Assembly (NCBI GenBank): GCA_964405825.1
Contig: CAYOPI010000006.1
Coordinates: 20,175-84,174, forward strand
Length of the DNA stretch: 64,000 bases
Source of the DNA: JBHJGM01 sp964405825
GTDB lineage: Bacteria; Verrucomicrobiota; Verrucomicrobiia; Opitutales; JBHJGM01
Reading direction: 5' to 3'
In this document: positions 45,259 through 54,777 of the stretch, in pieces
Layout: each line of letters starts with the position of its first letter
How positions within the stretch are numbered: the stretch's first letter is position 1
Position numbers and translations under genes: made by a program
The notes under the pieces: model-generated
Told to the model about the DNA's origin: nothing
Databases searched by the model: none
Seen by the model: the letters and a program-made list of their open reading frames with translations, nothing else

Positions 45259-47103
45259 ATGGTGTTGCGTTGGGATAGTTGGAGACTGCGCCGGATTGGA
45301 ACCGGGGTGCTGTGCGGGGCCTGGCTTGGGCTGTCCGGCTGTGGCGAGTCCCTCTCGAGGGAGGCCCCCGAGCCCGACCCCAACCTGCCCGAGGACGTCG
45401 ACATCGCCAAGTGCGAAGCGGGCGAGTACGGCGGCGTGCTGACCCTGGCCGACACCACCGAGCCCAAGACCTTCAATCCGCTGGTCCGGGCTGACCAGGC
45501 CTCCAGTTCGGCCCAGGGGCGTTTCCTCGATGGCCTGATTACGCGAGACCTCGTGACCCAGGAATACAAGGGGGCCCTGGCCAAGAGCTGGGAGCGTTCC
45601 GAAGACAACCTCACCTACACTTTTCACCTGCGCCGGGGCGTGAAGTGGAGCGACGGCGAGCCCTTCGACGCCGACGACGTCATCTTCAGCCTGAATTGTG
45701 TCTTCGCGACCGTCGAGGAAGACGCGACCGGCGACGGGCCCGGCAAGCCCCGCTTTCCCAGCCGCTATTTTCAGCAGTTCACCATCGACGGGCGGCTGAT
45801 CACTTACGCCAAAGTCGACAGCCACACGGTCACCATCACCACCCCACGGCCCTATTCGCCGTTCATCAACGACATTCAGAGCATCCGGATTCTGCCCGAG
45901 CACAAGCTGGGCAGGTACTTTGAAGATGGCACGCTGATGGAGCAGTGGAGCACGAAGACCGCCATCGACAGCCCCGAGGAACTGGTCGGCACAGGCGCTT
46001 TCCAGGTGCTTGGCTTCCGACCGGGCGAGCGCATCACCTACACGCGCAATCCCCACTATTGGCGCGCCACGGCCGAGGGCCAGCGCCTGCCCTTCATCGA
46101 CTTTTTGGTTACCATCTTCGTCAAGCAAGGGACCGTGGGCACACTGCGTTTCACCAAGGGCGAACTGGACGCCTCTGGCATCCCGGCCGACGACCTTCCC
46201 TGGGTGGCCCCGGCGGCCGACGCGCAAGGCTTCCGGATCATCGAGCGCGGGCCCAGCGCCAGCATCTTCATGATGTTCTTCAACCAGCACCGCGGCAAAA
46301 ACGACGAAGGCGAACCCTACATGGAGCCGCACAAGCTGCGCTGGTTCACCGACAAGCGTTTTCGCCAGGCCGTGCTCTACGGCTTCAATCGGCAGGGCAT
46401 CATCGAAGGCGTGTACTTCGGCCACGCGACGCATCTGGACTCGGTCATCAGCGCGGGCAACCCCAAGTGGCACAACCCCGACACCCGCAAGTACCGGTAC
46501 AACCCCGAAAAGGCGATGGCCCTGTTGGAGGAAGCCGGCTTCCGCAAGAACGCCGAGGGCAAGCTCATCGACGTGGAGGGCATTCCCGTCGAGTTTGAGT
46601 TCCTCTCTTACGACGGCAGTCGCGCTGTCACCTCGCTGGCAACTTCCCTGAAGGAGGACCTGGCCCGGCTGGGTATCGAGGTCCAGATTTCCTTCGTTGA
46701 TTTCGGGGCAGTCCTCAATCGTACCGGCGACACATTCGATTACGACCTGTCGATCATTGGCTGGGGCTCCACCGGGGGCGCAGGGGACCCCTCCGGCAGC
46801 AAAGTGCTCTTTCGCTCGGACGGAATCTTTCACCTGTGGCATCCCGAGCAGACTGAGCCGGCCACCCCGTGGGAAGCGCGCATCGACGAACTGATCGACC
46901 TGCAGGAGCAGACTTTCGACGAGCAAAAGCGCATCGCCTACTTCGCCGAAGTGCAGGAGATTTTTGCCGAAGAGCTTCCCCTGCTGTTCATGGTCACGGG
47001 CACGGGCTTTGTCGGGATCCGCAACGAGTGGCGCAACGTGCGCGTGCCCCCCTCGGGCAGTATTTTGTGGAACATCGACGAACTCTGGACGGTGAACCGC
47101 TGA
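45259..47103 (+). CDS. Oligopeptide ABC transporter substrate-binding lipoprotein 1
   Basis: 614-residue family-5 (SBP_bac_5) extracellular binding protein. The N-terminal signal ends in the lipobox LSGC, giving a lipid-anchored cysteine. Family motifs are AKSWERSEDNLTYTFHLRRGVKWSDGEPF and LVGTGAFQVLGFRPGERITY (both quoted in part by end points). It is longer than the second binding protein of this operon. ATG 45259 is chosen; a TTG lies one codon earlier. It is first in the seven-gene transporter operon and is followed after 24 bases by the fused permease. Ligand unknown; peptides are likely. Confidence 0.9.
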   Translation: MVLRWDSWRLRRIGTGVLCGAWLGLSGCGESLSREAPEPDPNLPEDVDIAKCEAGEYGGVLTLADTTEPKTFNPLVRADQASSSAQGRFLDGLITRDLVTQEYKGALAKSWERSEDNLTYTFHLRRGVKWSDGEPFDADDVIFSLNCVFATVEEDATGDGPGKPRFPSRYFQQFTIDGRLITYAKVDSHTVTITTPRPYSPFINDIQSIRILPEHKLGRYFEDGTLMEQWSTKTAIDSPEELVGTGAFQVLGFRPGERITYTRNPHYWRATAEGQRLPFIDFLVTIFVKQGTVGTLRFTKGELDASGIPADDLPWVAPAADAQGFRIIERGPSASIFMMFFNQHRGKNDEGEPYMEPHKLRWFTDKRFRQAVLYGFNRQGIIEGVYFGHATHLDSVISAGNPKWHNPDTRKYRYNPEKAMALLEEAGFRKNAEGKLIDVEGIPVEFEFLSYDGSRAVTSLATSLKEDLARLGIEVQISFVDFGAVLNRTGDTFDYDLSIIGWGSTGGAGDPSGSKVLFRSDGIFHLWHPEQTEPATPWEARIDELIDLQEQTFDEQKRIAYFAEVQEIFAEELPLLFMVTGTGFVGIRNEWRNVRVPPSGSILWNIDELWTVNR

Positions 47104-47127
47104 CGCGGCACCGGCTGCTTTGCATCG

Positions 47128-49440
47128 ATGTTCAACGTCATCCTCAGACGGCTCCTCGCGACGATTCCGCTCCTGTTCGGCATCTCGCTGATGGTCTTCC
47201 TGTTGATGTACCTGGCCCCCGGCGACTTCCTCGACAAACTGCGCGCCGCACCTGACATCGACGAAGCCTTCGTCGAGGAGCTGGAGCGTCAGTACGGCTT
47301 CGTCAATGCCGAGGGCGAGCCCAATCCCTGGTACGTCCAGTACGTCTACTGGCTCAACAACCTCTCGCCGGTTAAGTTTGTCTCCGAGGAGAACGAACTG
47401 TGGAGGGACCTCCGCTTTGGCGCGCCGGATTTTGGCTTCTCCTTTGAATACAACATCCCCGTCACCTCGCTGATCGGCGAGCGCCTGCCCAAGACGGTTC
47501 TGCTCTCGCTGACCTCGCTGTTGTTCGCGTGGATGATCGCGATTCCCCTGGGCATCTTCGCTGCGATCAAGAAGGACCAGTGGTTCGACCGGGGCGCGAG
47601 CCTGGGTGCCTACGCGAGCCTGTCGCTGCCGGAATTCTTCACCGCGCTGTTGATGGTGCTTTTCGCCGCGCAGACGGGCCTCTTTCCAATGGGGGGCAGT
47701 TCATCCCTGGAGTCCGAATTCATGGGGCCCTTCGCCCAGCTGATCGACCGGGCCCACCACCTGGTCCTGCCCACGCTGGTACTGGGAATTGGCGGGGTGG
47801 CCGGGATGATGCGCGTCATGCGCGCGAACTTCCTGGATTACCTGCGCGCGGACTTCGCCACAACCGCCCGGGCCAAGGGGCTTTCCGAAGGACGCGTGCT
47901 GTTCAAGCACGTCCTGCGCAACGCGATCAACCCGCTGATCACCAGTTTTGGTTTTGCCTTTTCGGGCCTGCTTTCCGGCGCGCTGATCGTTGAGCAGGTT
48001 TTCGGTTACCCCGGGCTTGGCCAGCTGATGTTCGCCGCCTTCACCTCCGAGGATCAGTATGTGGTGATGGCCGGGGTGATGGTCAGCACGATCATGCTGA
48101 TTCTGGGCAACCTGCTGGCCGACATCCTCCTGGCCTGGAGCGACCCGCGGATTCGCCTGGAGAGCGGCGGTTCAACCCTGACCGCGCGCCGCATGCTGAT
48201 TGTCGCGGCAATTCTGATCGGCATACCCGGAAGCATCATCGCCGCTCAGGAGTTCCTGCCCAAGGATGTGCTCGGGGCCATCCTCACCGTACTGAAGTAC
48301 CTGATGTACACGGTGGTGGCGATCGTCGCGGCCAGTTGCCTGAGCCTGATCGGCTACATGGTCTTCCACCTGGGCAAGCGCCTGGGGAAACAGCTGCTGC
48401 GCCGCCCCACGGCCGTCATCACTCTGGGCACGCTGGGCGTTCTGTATTTCGGCGCGCTCTTCGCGCAGTTCCTGGCACCCTACCTCCCTAACGAAGCCAA
48501 CCTGAACAAGACCTTCCACCGGCCAACCGCCTTGACCTGGTCCGACCAGGGTCTGGCCGTGCAGGTCTACGCGAAGGATAACATCGCCGACCCGCACTTC
48601 GACGCAGTCGAGGGTGAATCCATCCCCCTGACCTTCTTCTCGTCGGGCTCGGAGTACACCATCATGAAAGTGTTCGGCTGGGAGTGGACCTCGTCTTTAC
48701 GGCTCTTCCAACTGGATACCGACGATCCGCAGGCGCGCATCTACCTGATGGGCAGCGACTCGACCGGGCGTTGCGTCTTCAGCCGTCTGCTCTACGGCGC
48801 ACGCGTCTCCATGTCCGTCGGCCTGATCGGAATCTCGATCACGATCGTGATGGGCTTTCTGATCGGCGGGCTGGCCGGCTACTTTGGCGGCACCCTTGAT
48901 TTCATGGCGATGCGCTTTGTCGAGTTTCTGATGGCCGTGCCTGGCCTGTACCTGTTGCTGTCGCTGCGAGCGGCGCTGGGCAGCACCTTTTCCTCGGACC
49001 AGATGTACCTGGTAATCGTGATCGTGCTCTCGGTCATCGGATGGGCCGGCACCGCGCGAATCATCCGGGGAATGACACTCTCGATCCGCGGGCGACAGTA
49101 CGTGATGGCGGCCGAAAGCATGGGCTCAAACGCCTTGAAGAACCTCGCCCGGCACGTCCTGCCCAACCTTTCGAGCTACCTGCTGGTCGCGGCGACCCTG
49201 TCGATTCCGGGCTATGTTCTGGGCGAAGCCGCGCTCTCCTTCCTGGGTCTAGGCATCGCCGAGCCCTCGGCCTCCTGGGGTCTGATGCTCAGCCAGGTTC
49301 AAAGCGACGGGAAGATTTTCTTTCTGGGCTACTGGTGGCTTTTTTCCCCGGGACTGCTCATCTTCATTACCGTGATCTGCTTCAACGTGCTCGGGGACGT
49401 GTTGCGCGACATCGTCGACCCGCGCATGCTCAGCCGCTGA
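47128..49440 (+). CDS. Fused ABC permease (DppB-like + DppC-like)
   Basis: 770-residue protein that joins the two permease subunits usually made separately. The N-terminal half (about 1-345) is DppB-like: FNVILRRLLATIPLLFGISL, with its EAA-type coupling loop ARAKGLSEGRVLFKHVLRNA. A linker of three to four helices (about 346-425) is followed by the DppC-like half, with GRCVFSRLLYGARVSMSVGL and a second coupling loop AAESMGSNALKNLARHVLPN. Both coupling loops are intact, so it should form a complete pore with two ATPases. No frameshift is needed to read it through; it is a true fusion. Confidence 0.92.
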   Translation: MFNVILRRLLATIPLLFGISLMVFLLMYLAPGDFLDKLRAAPDIDEAFVEELERQYGFVNAEGEPNPWYVQYVYWLNNLSPVKFVSEENELWRDLRFGAPDFGFSFEYNIPVTSLIGERLPKTVLLSLTSLLFAWMIAIPLGIFAAIKKDQWFDRGASLGAYASLSLPEFFTALLMVLFAAQTGLFPMGGSSSLESEFMGPFAQLIDRAHHLVLPTLVLGIGGVAGMMRVMRANFLDYLRADFATTARAKGLSEGRVLFKHVLRNAINPLITSFGFAFSGLLSGALIVEQVFGYPGLGQLMFAAFTSEDQYVVMAGVMVSTIMLILGNLLADILLAWSDPRIRLESGGSTLTARRMLIVAAILIGIPGSIIAAQEFLPKDVLGAILTVLKYLMYTVVAIVAASCLSLIGYMVFHLGKRLGKQLLRRPTAVITLGTLGVLYFGALFAQFLAPYLPNEANLNKTFHRPTALTWSDQGLAVQVYAKDNIADPHFDAVEGESIPLTFFSSGSEYTIMKVFGWEWTSSLRLFQLDTDDPQARIYLMGSDSTGRCVFSRLLYGARVSMSVGLIGISITIVMGFLIGGLAGYFGGTLDFMAMRFVEFLMAVPGLYLLLSLRAALGSTFSSDQMYLVIVIVLSVIGWAGTARIIRGMTLSIRGRQYVMAAESMGSNALKNLARHVLPNLSSYLLVAATLSIPGYVLGEAALSFLGLGIAEPSASWGLMLSQVQSDGKIFFLGYWWLFSPGLLIFITVICFNVLGDVLRDIVDPRMLSR

Positions 49441-49456
49441 CGATTTCCTTGCCCAG

Positions 49457-50368
49457 ATGAATCCATCCGAACCCGACACGCCGACTCCTGCGCCTGCTTG
49501 CGAAGGCGGCGGCCCTCTGCTGGACGTGCGTGATCTGCGCATCACCTTCAAGGGGCGTGAGCGCACGGTCGAAGCGGTCAAGGGCATCGACTTTACCCTC
49601 GGCCGCGGGAAGACGCTGGCGGTGGTCGGCGAGAGCGGCTCGGGCAAATCCGTCACGGCGCTTTCGTTGACGCGCCTGCTCCCGGCACCGCCGGCCTGCG
49701 AGGTGACCGGCCAGATCCTCTACCAGGGGAACAACGTGCTGACCGCCGGACGGGAGACCTTGCGTGACCTGCGCGGCAAGGAGATCGCCTACATTTTTCA
49801 GGAGCCGGCCTCCTCGCTCAATCCGGTCTTCACCATCGGGCACCAGATCGCCGAAGCGGTCGAGCTGCACCTCCCGGACATCAAGGACGTGCACGGTCGC
49901 GTGATTGAGGCTTTGAAAAAGGTCGGCATCCGTGATGCTGATCAGCGCTACGGCGCCTACCCGCACGAGATGAGCGGCGGCATGCAGCAGCGTGTGATGA
50001 TTGCCATGGCCCTTTCGTGCGAGCCGCGCATTCTCGTGGCCGACGAGCCCACGACCGCCCTTGACGTGACCATCCAGGCCCAGATCATGAACCTGCTGCG
50101 CGAGTTGCGGGGGCAACTGAAGATGTCGATTCTGCTCATCACGCACAACTTCGGGATCATCAAGGACTTTGCCGACGAGGTGCTGGTCATGTTCCGCGGC
50201 AACATCGTCGAGCGCGGTCCGACCGAAGAGGTGATCGGCAACCCGCAACACCCCTACACCAAGGCGCTCATCGCCTGCATCCCGCGGCTGGGTCAGGACT
50301 CCCGCCGACTCACCACCATCGATCACGCCAAACTCGAGGCCGAATCCGAAACCATCACCCATGACTGA
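49457..50368 (+). CDS. Oligopeptide ABC transporter ATPase, OppD-like
   Basis: 303-residue ATPase subunit of the OppD/DppD type. Walker A is GESGSGKS (58-65), the signature is MSGGMQQRV and Walker B is ILVADEPTTALD; the C-terminal PYTKALIACIPRL segment is the oligopeptide-transporter extension. It pairs with the OppF-like subunit encoded next, whose start overlaps its 3' end by 8 bases. As the only OppD in the operon it presumably powers both permease sets. Confidence 0.93.
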   Translation: MNPSEPDTPTPAPACEGGGPLLDVRDLRITFKGRERTVEAVKGIDFTLGRGKTLAVVGESGSGKSVTALSLTRLLPAPPACEVTGQILYQGNNVLTAGRETLRDLRGKEIAYIFQEPASSLNPVFTIGHQIAEAVELHLPDIKDVHGRVIEALKKVGIRDADQRYGAYPHEMSGGMQQRVMIAMALSCEPRILVADEPTTALDVTIQAQIMNLLRELRGQLKMSILLITHNFGIIKDFADEVLVMFRGNIVERGPTEEVIGNPQHPYTKALIACIPRLGQDSRRLTTIDHAKLEAESETITHD

Positions 50369-51185
50369 GCCCAGCCCGTCAGCGAACGCGCCGGCCTCGA
50401 CGGATATTCTGACGGTCGAAGGCTTGAAGGTGTACTACCCGATTCACGGGGGGTTGCTGCGCAAAGTGGTCGGGCAAGTGAAGGCGGTCGACGGCGTCGA
50501 CTTCGGCGTGCCGCGCGGCAAGACGGTGGGCCTGGTCGGCGAGAGCGGCTCGGGCAAGACGACCATCGGGCGCTCGATCGTGCGACTGGCCCCCATTACC
50601 GACGGCTTGATCACCTTTGACGGCGTCCCGCTCAGCCAGCTTTCCAGCCGCGCCTTCTTCCCCTTCCGCAAGCGCATCCAGATGATCTTCCAGGACCCGT
50701 TCAATTCGCTCAACCCGCGGATGACGGTCTTCCAGATCATCGCCGAACCCCTGGACATTCACTTCAAGGATTGGGACCGCCCCAAGAAACGCCAGCGGGC
50801 GACCGAACTGCTGGAACGTGTACGCCTGCCCGCCGACGCGCTTTCGCGCTACCCGCATGAGTTTTCCGGCGGCCAGCGGCAACGCATCGGCATCGCGCGC
50901 GCTCTGGCGGTGGAGCCGGAGTTCATCATCTGCGACGAGCCCGTCAGCGCCCTGGATGTCTCGGTGCAGGCCGACATCATCAATCTGCTGCAGGACTTGC
51001 AGGAGGAACTGGGGCTGACGTATCTTTTCATTGCGCACGACCTGGCCGTGGTGGAGCACATCTCCGACTACGTGCTGGTCATGACCGGTGGCCGGATTGT
51101 CGAACAGGCCGACGCCGACGCCATCTACCAGAACCCGGAGCACCTATCCACCCGCTATCTTCTGGCCGCCGTGCCCTCGCTCTGA
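50361..51185 (+). CDS. Oligopeptide ABC transporter ATPase, OppF-like
   Basis: 274-residue ATPase of the OppF/DppF type: LKVYYPIHGGLLRKVVGQVK at the start, Walker A GESGSGKT, QMIFQDPFNSLNPRMT in the Q-loop region, signature FSGGQRQRI and Walker B FIICDEPVSALD. Starts within the end of the OppD-like gene, which suggests translational coupling, and ends one base before the ATG of the second binding protein. Confidence 0.93.
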   Translation: MTEPSPSANAPASTDILTVEGLKVYYPIHGGLLRKVVGQVKAVDGVDFGVPRGKTVGLVGESGSGKTTIGRSIVRLAPITDGLITFDGVPLSQLSSRAFFPFRKRIQMIFQDPFNSLNPRMTVFQIIAEPLDIHFKDWDRPKKRQRATELLERVRLPADALSRYPHEFSGGQRQRIGIARALAVEPEFIICDEPVSALDVSVQADIINLLQDLQEELGLTYLFIAHDLAVVEHISDYVLVMTGGRIVEQADADAIYQNPEHLSTRYLLAAVPSL

Positions 51186-51186
51186 G

Positions 51187-52857
51187 ATGTCTTCCCTTCG
51201 ACGCCGCTCTCGCCACCTCTTCACGGGCCTGTTCTGGATTGTCCTCGGGACGTTGACGGCCTTGCTGGCCAGTTGCGGCGGCGGCAAGACGGCGACCGAC
51301 GAGGCTTCGGCCGAGCAGATTCTGTTGCTCAATCTGGGCGGAGCCCCGCGCGCCCTGGACCCGCACATCACCACCGGCATCATCGAGTCGAAGATCCACT
51401 ACGCGCTCTTTGAAGGACTGGTGAATCCGGGCCCGTCGCTGGAGCCGCTCCCGGGCGTGGCCGAGGGCTGGGAGACATCGCTGGACGGGCTGACGTGGAC
51501 CTTCAACCTGCGCCCGGAGGCCAAGTGGTCCAACGGCGACCGGCTGACCGCCCACGATGTCGTCTTTGCCTACCAGCGCATCCTCACGCCGACGCTCGCC
51601 AGCGAGTACGCCTCGATGCTCGACGTGATCGACGGCGCCTTCGAATTCCGCAACGGCGAGCTGACCGACTTCTCCCAGGTCGGCGTGAAGGCCCTCGACG
51701 ATCACACCCTGGAGGTGCGCCTGTCCAACCCGGCACCGCACTTCATCACAATGCTCTTCCACCACGTCTTCTATCCGGTGCCGGAGAAAGTGGTGCGCGC
51801 CCACGGAAATCCCTTCATGCCCGACAACACCTGGGCCAGCAACGACAACCATGTGGGCAACGGTCCCTTCAAGCTCAAGCGCTGGGCCCAGAACGATTCG
51901 GTGGAGGTCGAAACGAACCCGCATTACTGGGACCCCGACAACGTCAAGCTCAAGGGCATCCGCTTTTTCTTCATCGACAGCCAGACCAACGAGGAGCGCA
52001 TCTTTCGCGACGGCGGCCTGCACGTGACCCAGTCGGTGCCGCCCGAACGCATCGACCGCTACCGCCGCAATCAGCCCGAGGTCTTTCGCGAGCACGATTC
52101 GCTGAGCCTGTACTACTACGGGCTCAACGTCGAAGTGGCCCCGCTGGACGACGTGCGCGTGCGCGAGGCGCTCAATCTGGCGGTGGATCGCCAGGCGCTC
52201 GTCACCCACGTGACCAAGGGCGGGCAGGAACCGGCCTATCGCCTCGTTCCCTACGCGATGCCCGGCTATCGCAGCGACCACCGCACCGCGGGCGCTGACA
52301 TGCAGGCCAACATTCGCAAGGCCCGGCGACTGCTGGCCGAGGCCGGTTTTCCCAACGGCGAGGGCTTCCCCGAACTCGACATCCTCTACAACGAGTCCGA
52401 CGTGCACCGCGACATGGCCGAAGCGATTCAGCGCATGTGGGCCGAGAACCTGGGCATCGAATCGATCGGGCTGCTCAACCGGGCCTGGCCGGCCTACCTG
52501 CAGGCGCGGCGCGAAGGCAACTACGACATCATGCGCGCGGGCTGGCTGGCGGACTTTGTCGACCCGAGCAACTTCCTGGAAATCTTCAAGAGCGACTCCG
52601 GCCTGAACCATTCGAACTGGGGCAGCGACTTCTTTGACGAAGCCCTGGCCAATGCGCTGCGCGAGCGCGAAGTCGACCGGCGCATGCTCCTGTACTCCCA
52701 CGCCGAAAAGGAGCTGGTGCAGGACATGGCGTTCATCCCGCTGTTCTTCCAGAAGCACATCTACCTGGTGGACGAATCGGTGCAGGGCTGGAACCTGAAC
52801 GTGCTGGACATCCGCAACTACAAGGGCATCTCCATCCTCGCCGACCCGGACGCGTAG
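51187..52857 (+). CDS. Oligopeptide ABC transporter substrate-binding lipoprotein 2, OppA-like
   Basis: 556-residue family-5 binding protein of the OppA/MppA type. The basic N-terminus and hydrophobic stretch end in the lipobox LASC. PRALDPHITTGIIESKIHYALFEGL, PEAKWSNGDRLTAHDVVFAYQRI and NPHYWDPDNVKLKGI are classic (given by end points). ATG 51187 is chosen; the frame is open upstream only inside the OppF-like gene. It differs from binding protein 1 in length and sequence, so the two may bring different peptides to the shared ATPases. Confidence 0.92.
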   Translation: MSSLRRRSRHLFTGLFWIVLGTLTALLASCGGGKTATDEASAEQILLLNLGGAPRALDPHITTGIIESKIHYALFEGLVNPGPSLEPLPGVAEGWETSLDGLTWTFNLRPEAKWSNGDRLTAHDVVFAYQRILTPTLASEYASMLDVIDGAFEFRNGELTDFSQVGVKALDDHTLEVRLSNPAPHFITMLFHHVFYPVPEKVVRAHGNPFMPDNTWASNDNHVGNGPFKLKRWAQNDSVEVETNPHYWDPDNVKLKGIRFFFIDSQTNEERIFRDGGLHVTQSVPPERIDRYRRNQPEVFREHDSLSLYYYGLNVEVAPLDDVRVREALNLAVDRQALVTHVTKGGQEPAYRLVPYAMPGYRSDHRTAGADMQANIRKARRLLAEAGFPNGEGFPELDILYNESDVHRDMAEAIQRMWAENLGIESIGLLNRAWPAYLQARREGNYDIMRAGWLADFVDPSNFLEIFKSDSGLNHSNWGSDFFDEALANALREREVDRRMLLYSHAEKELVQDMAFIPLFFQKHIYLVDESVQGWNLNVLDIRNYKGISILADPDA

Positions 52858-52869
52858 GCGCCAAGCCAG

Positions 52870-53787
52870 ATGGGCAAGCTGATCCTCAGGCGATTTCTGG
52901 AGGCTATCCCGGTCCTGCTTGCGGTCGTCACGCTGACCTTCTTCATGGTCCGGCTGGCCCCGGGCAGCCCCTTTGACGAAGAACGCCCGCTGCGCCCGGA
53001 GGTGCGCGAAGCGCTCGAGAAGCACTACGGTCTGGATCGTCCGCTCTACGAGCAGTACTTCAGCTTTCTCGGTGGGCTCGTGCAGGGCGATCTGGGTGTG
53101 TCCTACCGCCAGCCCGATTTCACCGTGGCCGAGATCGTACGGGAGACGCTCCCGGTATCCTTCGAACTGGCCGTCTACGCGCTGAGCATCGCCCTGGTGC
53201 TGGGCCTGAGCTTCGGACTGATCGCGGCGGTGCAGCCAAACCGCTGGACCGACCTCGGTCCGATGGCCGTGGCGATGGTCGGCATCTGCCTGCCTTCGTT
53301 CGTGCTCGGACCGCTGCTGATCCTGGCCTTTGCCATCGAGTTGGACTGGTTCAGTGCTTTCGGCTGGGAGAGCGCCAGCGACCGCGTGCTGCCGGCGTTC
53401 ACCCTGGGGCTTTTCTTCGCCGCCTACATTGCCCGGCTGACGCGCGCGAGCATGCTGGAGGTGCGCGAGCAGGACTACATGCGCACGGCCCTGGCCAAGG
53501 GCATCCCGTTTCACCGCGCGTACCTGAAGCACGGGCTGCGCAACGCGCTGGCACCGGTGGTCGCCTACCTGGGTCCGGCAATGGCAGGGCTGGTGAGCGG
53601 CTCCTTCGTGGTCGAAAGCCTCTATCAGGTGCCGGGGCTGGGACGCTACTTCGTGTCGGCAGCGCTGGACAGCGACTACACCCTTATCCTGGGCGTGACG
53701 GTCGTCTACGCCTCGCTGCTGATCGCCTTCAACCTGCTGGCTGACGTGCTGCTGCTGCTGCTCGATCCGAGGGTCCGCGCCGAATGA
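52870..53787 (+). CDS. Oligopeptide ABC transporter permease, OppB-like
   Basis: 305-residue permease with six helices. The N-terminus reads GKLILRRFLEAIPVLLAVVT and the EAA-type coupling loop is RTALAKGIPFHRAYLKHGLR. It forms the second, unfused permease pair with the OppC-like protein. Starts 12 bases after binding protein 2 and overlaps the next gene by ATGA. Confidence 0.93.
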   Translation: MGKLILRRFLEAIPVLLAVVTLTFFMVRLAPGSPFDEERPLRPEVREALEKHYGLDRPLYEQYFSFLGGLVQGDLGVSYRQPDFTVAEIVRETLPVSFELAVYALSIALVLGLSFGLIAAVQPNRWTDLGPMAVAMVGICLPSFVLGPLLILAFAIELDWFSAFGWESASDRVLPAFTLGLFFAAYIARLTRASMLEVREQDYMRTALAKGIPFHRAYLKHGLRNALAPVVAYLGPAMAGLVSGSFVVESLYQVPGLGRYFVSAALDSDYTLILGVTVVYASLLIAFNLLADVLLLLLDPRVRAE

Positions 53788-54674
53788 CGACCGCACCGCT
53801 CGATACCTTTGCGACACCCGGGGGCCGTTCCTTCTGGGGCGATGCCTGGCGCCGTTTTCGCCGCAACCCTCTCGCGGTGGGGGGCCTGATCTACGTCGTG
53901 CTGATGATCGCGGTCTGCTTTCTGGGACCGCTGATCCACGCCCAGGACCCGACCCGGGGCAGCCTTGAGAACGGCTTTCGCGCGCCGGGCGAGGAGGGGT
54001 TCATTCTGGGCACGGACAAGCAGGGCCGCGATTTGCTGGCGCGGATTCTGGCGGGCGGGCAGGTCTCGCTGGAGGTCGGACTTCTGGCGACGGCGGTGGC
54101 CGTGGGCATCGGCGCGACCTACGGAGCCACCTCGGCTCTGCTGGGAGGACGCGCCGACCGCGTCATGATGCGCCTGGTCGACATGCTTTACGCGATGCCG
54201 TTCATCGTCTTCGTTCTGCTCCTGATGGTTCTCTTCGAACGGCAGTTCTGGCTGATCTTCGTGGCTATCGGCGCGGTTGAATGGCTGACGCTCGCGCGGA
54301 TTGTGCGGGGCCAGGTGCTCAGCCTGAAGGAGCGCGCCTTTGTCCACGCCGCGCGGGCCTGCGGCCAGACAATGCGAGGCATTCTGCTGCGCCACCTGCT
54401 GCCCAACAGCCTGGGGATCATCATCGTCTACACCACCCTGACGATTCCGGCGGTCATGCTGCTGGAGGCCTTCATCAGTTTCCTGGGCTTCGGCGTGCAG
54501 GCACCGGACACCTCCTGGGGTGCGCTGATCCAGGACGGCCAGAAGCACATGGAGGACTACCCCTGGCTGCTGCTCTACCCCAGCCTGTTTTTCTCGACGA
54601 CGCTGTTTGCCCTGAACTTCCTTGGTGACGGCCTGCGCGACGCCTTCGACCCCCGCCGGGCCGAGGGCAGTTAA
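53784..54674 (+). CDS. Oligopeptide ABC transporter permease, OppC-like
   Basis: 296-residue permease of the OppC/DppC type: an N-terminal cytoplasmic segment (FWGDAWRRFRRNPLAVGG), a periplasmic loop with GTDKQGRDLLARIL, and the coupling loop HAARACGQTMRGILLRHLLPN. It is the last gene of the transporter operon. No intrinsic terminator was seen in the 103 bases that follow. Confidence 0.93.
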   Translation: MTTAPLDTFATPGGRSFWGDAWRRFRRNPLAVGGLIYVVLMIAVCFLGPLIHAQDPTRGSLENGFRAPGEEGFILGTDKQGRDLLARILAGGQVSLEVGLLATAVAVGIGATYGATSALLGGRADRVMMRLVDMLYAMPFIVFVLLLMVLFERQFWLIFVAIGAVEWLTLARIVRGQVLSLKERAFVHAARACGQTMRGILLRHLLPNSLGIIIVYTTLTIPAVMLLEAFISFLGFGVQAPDTSWGALIQDGQKHMEDYPWLLLYPSLFFSTTLFALNFLGDGLRDAFDPRRAEGS

Positions 54675-54777
54675 CGGCAAAACCGGGCCGCCGATGAGGC
54701 TTGAGTGCCGCCCCGCTTCGCGTTAGCCTCCTTCTATCTCGAAAGGGCACTACCCCTGGACTGCCCTGCTGTTATTC

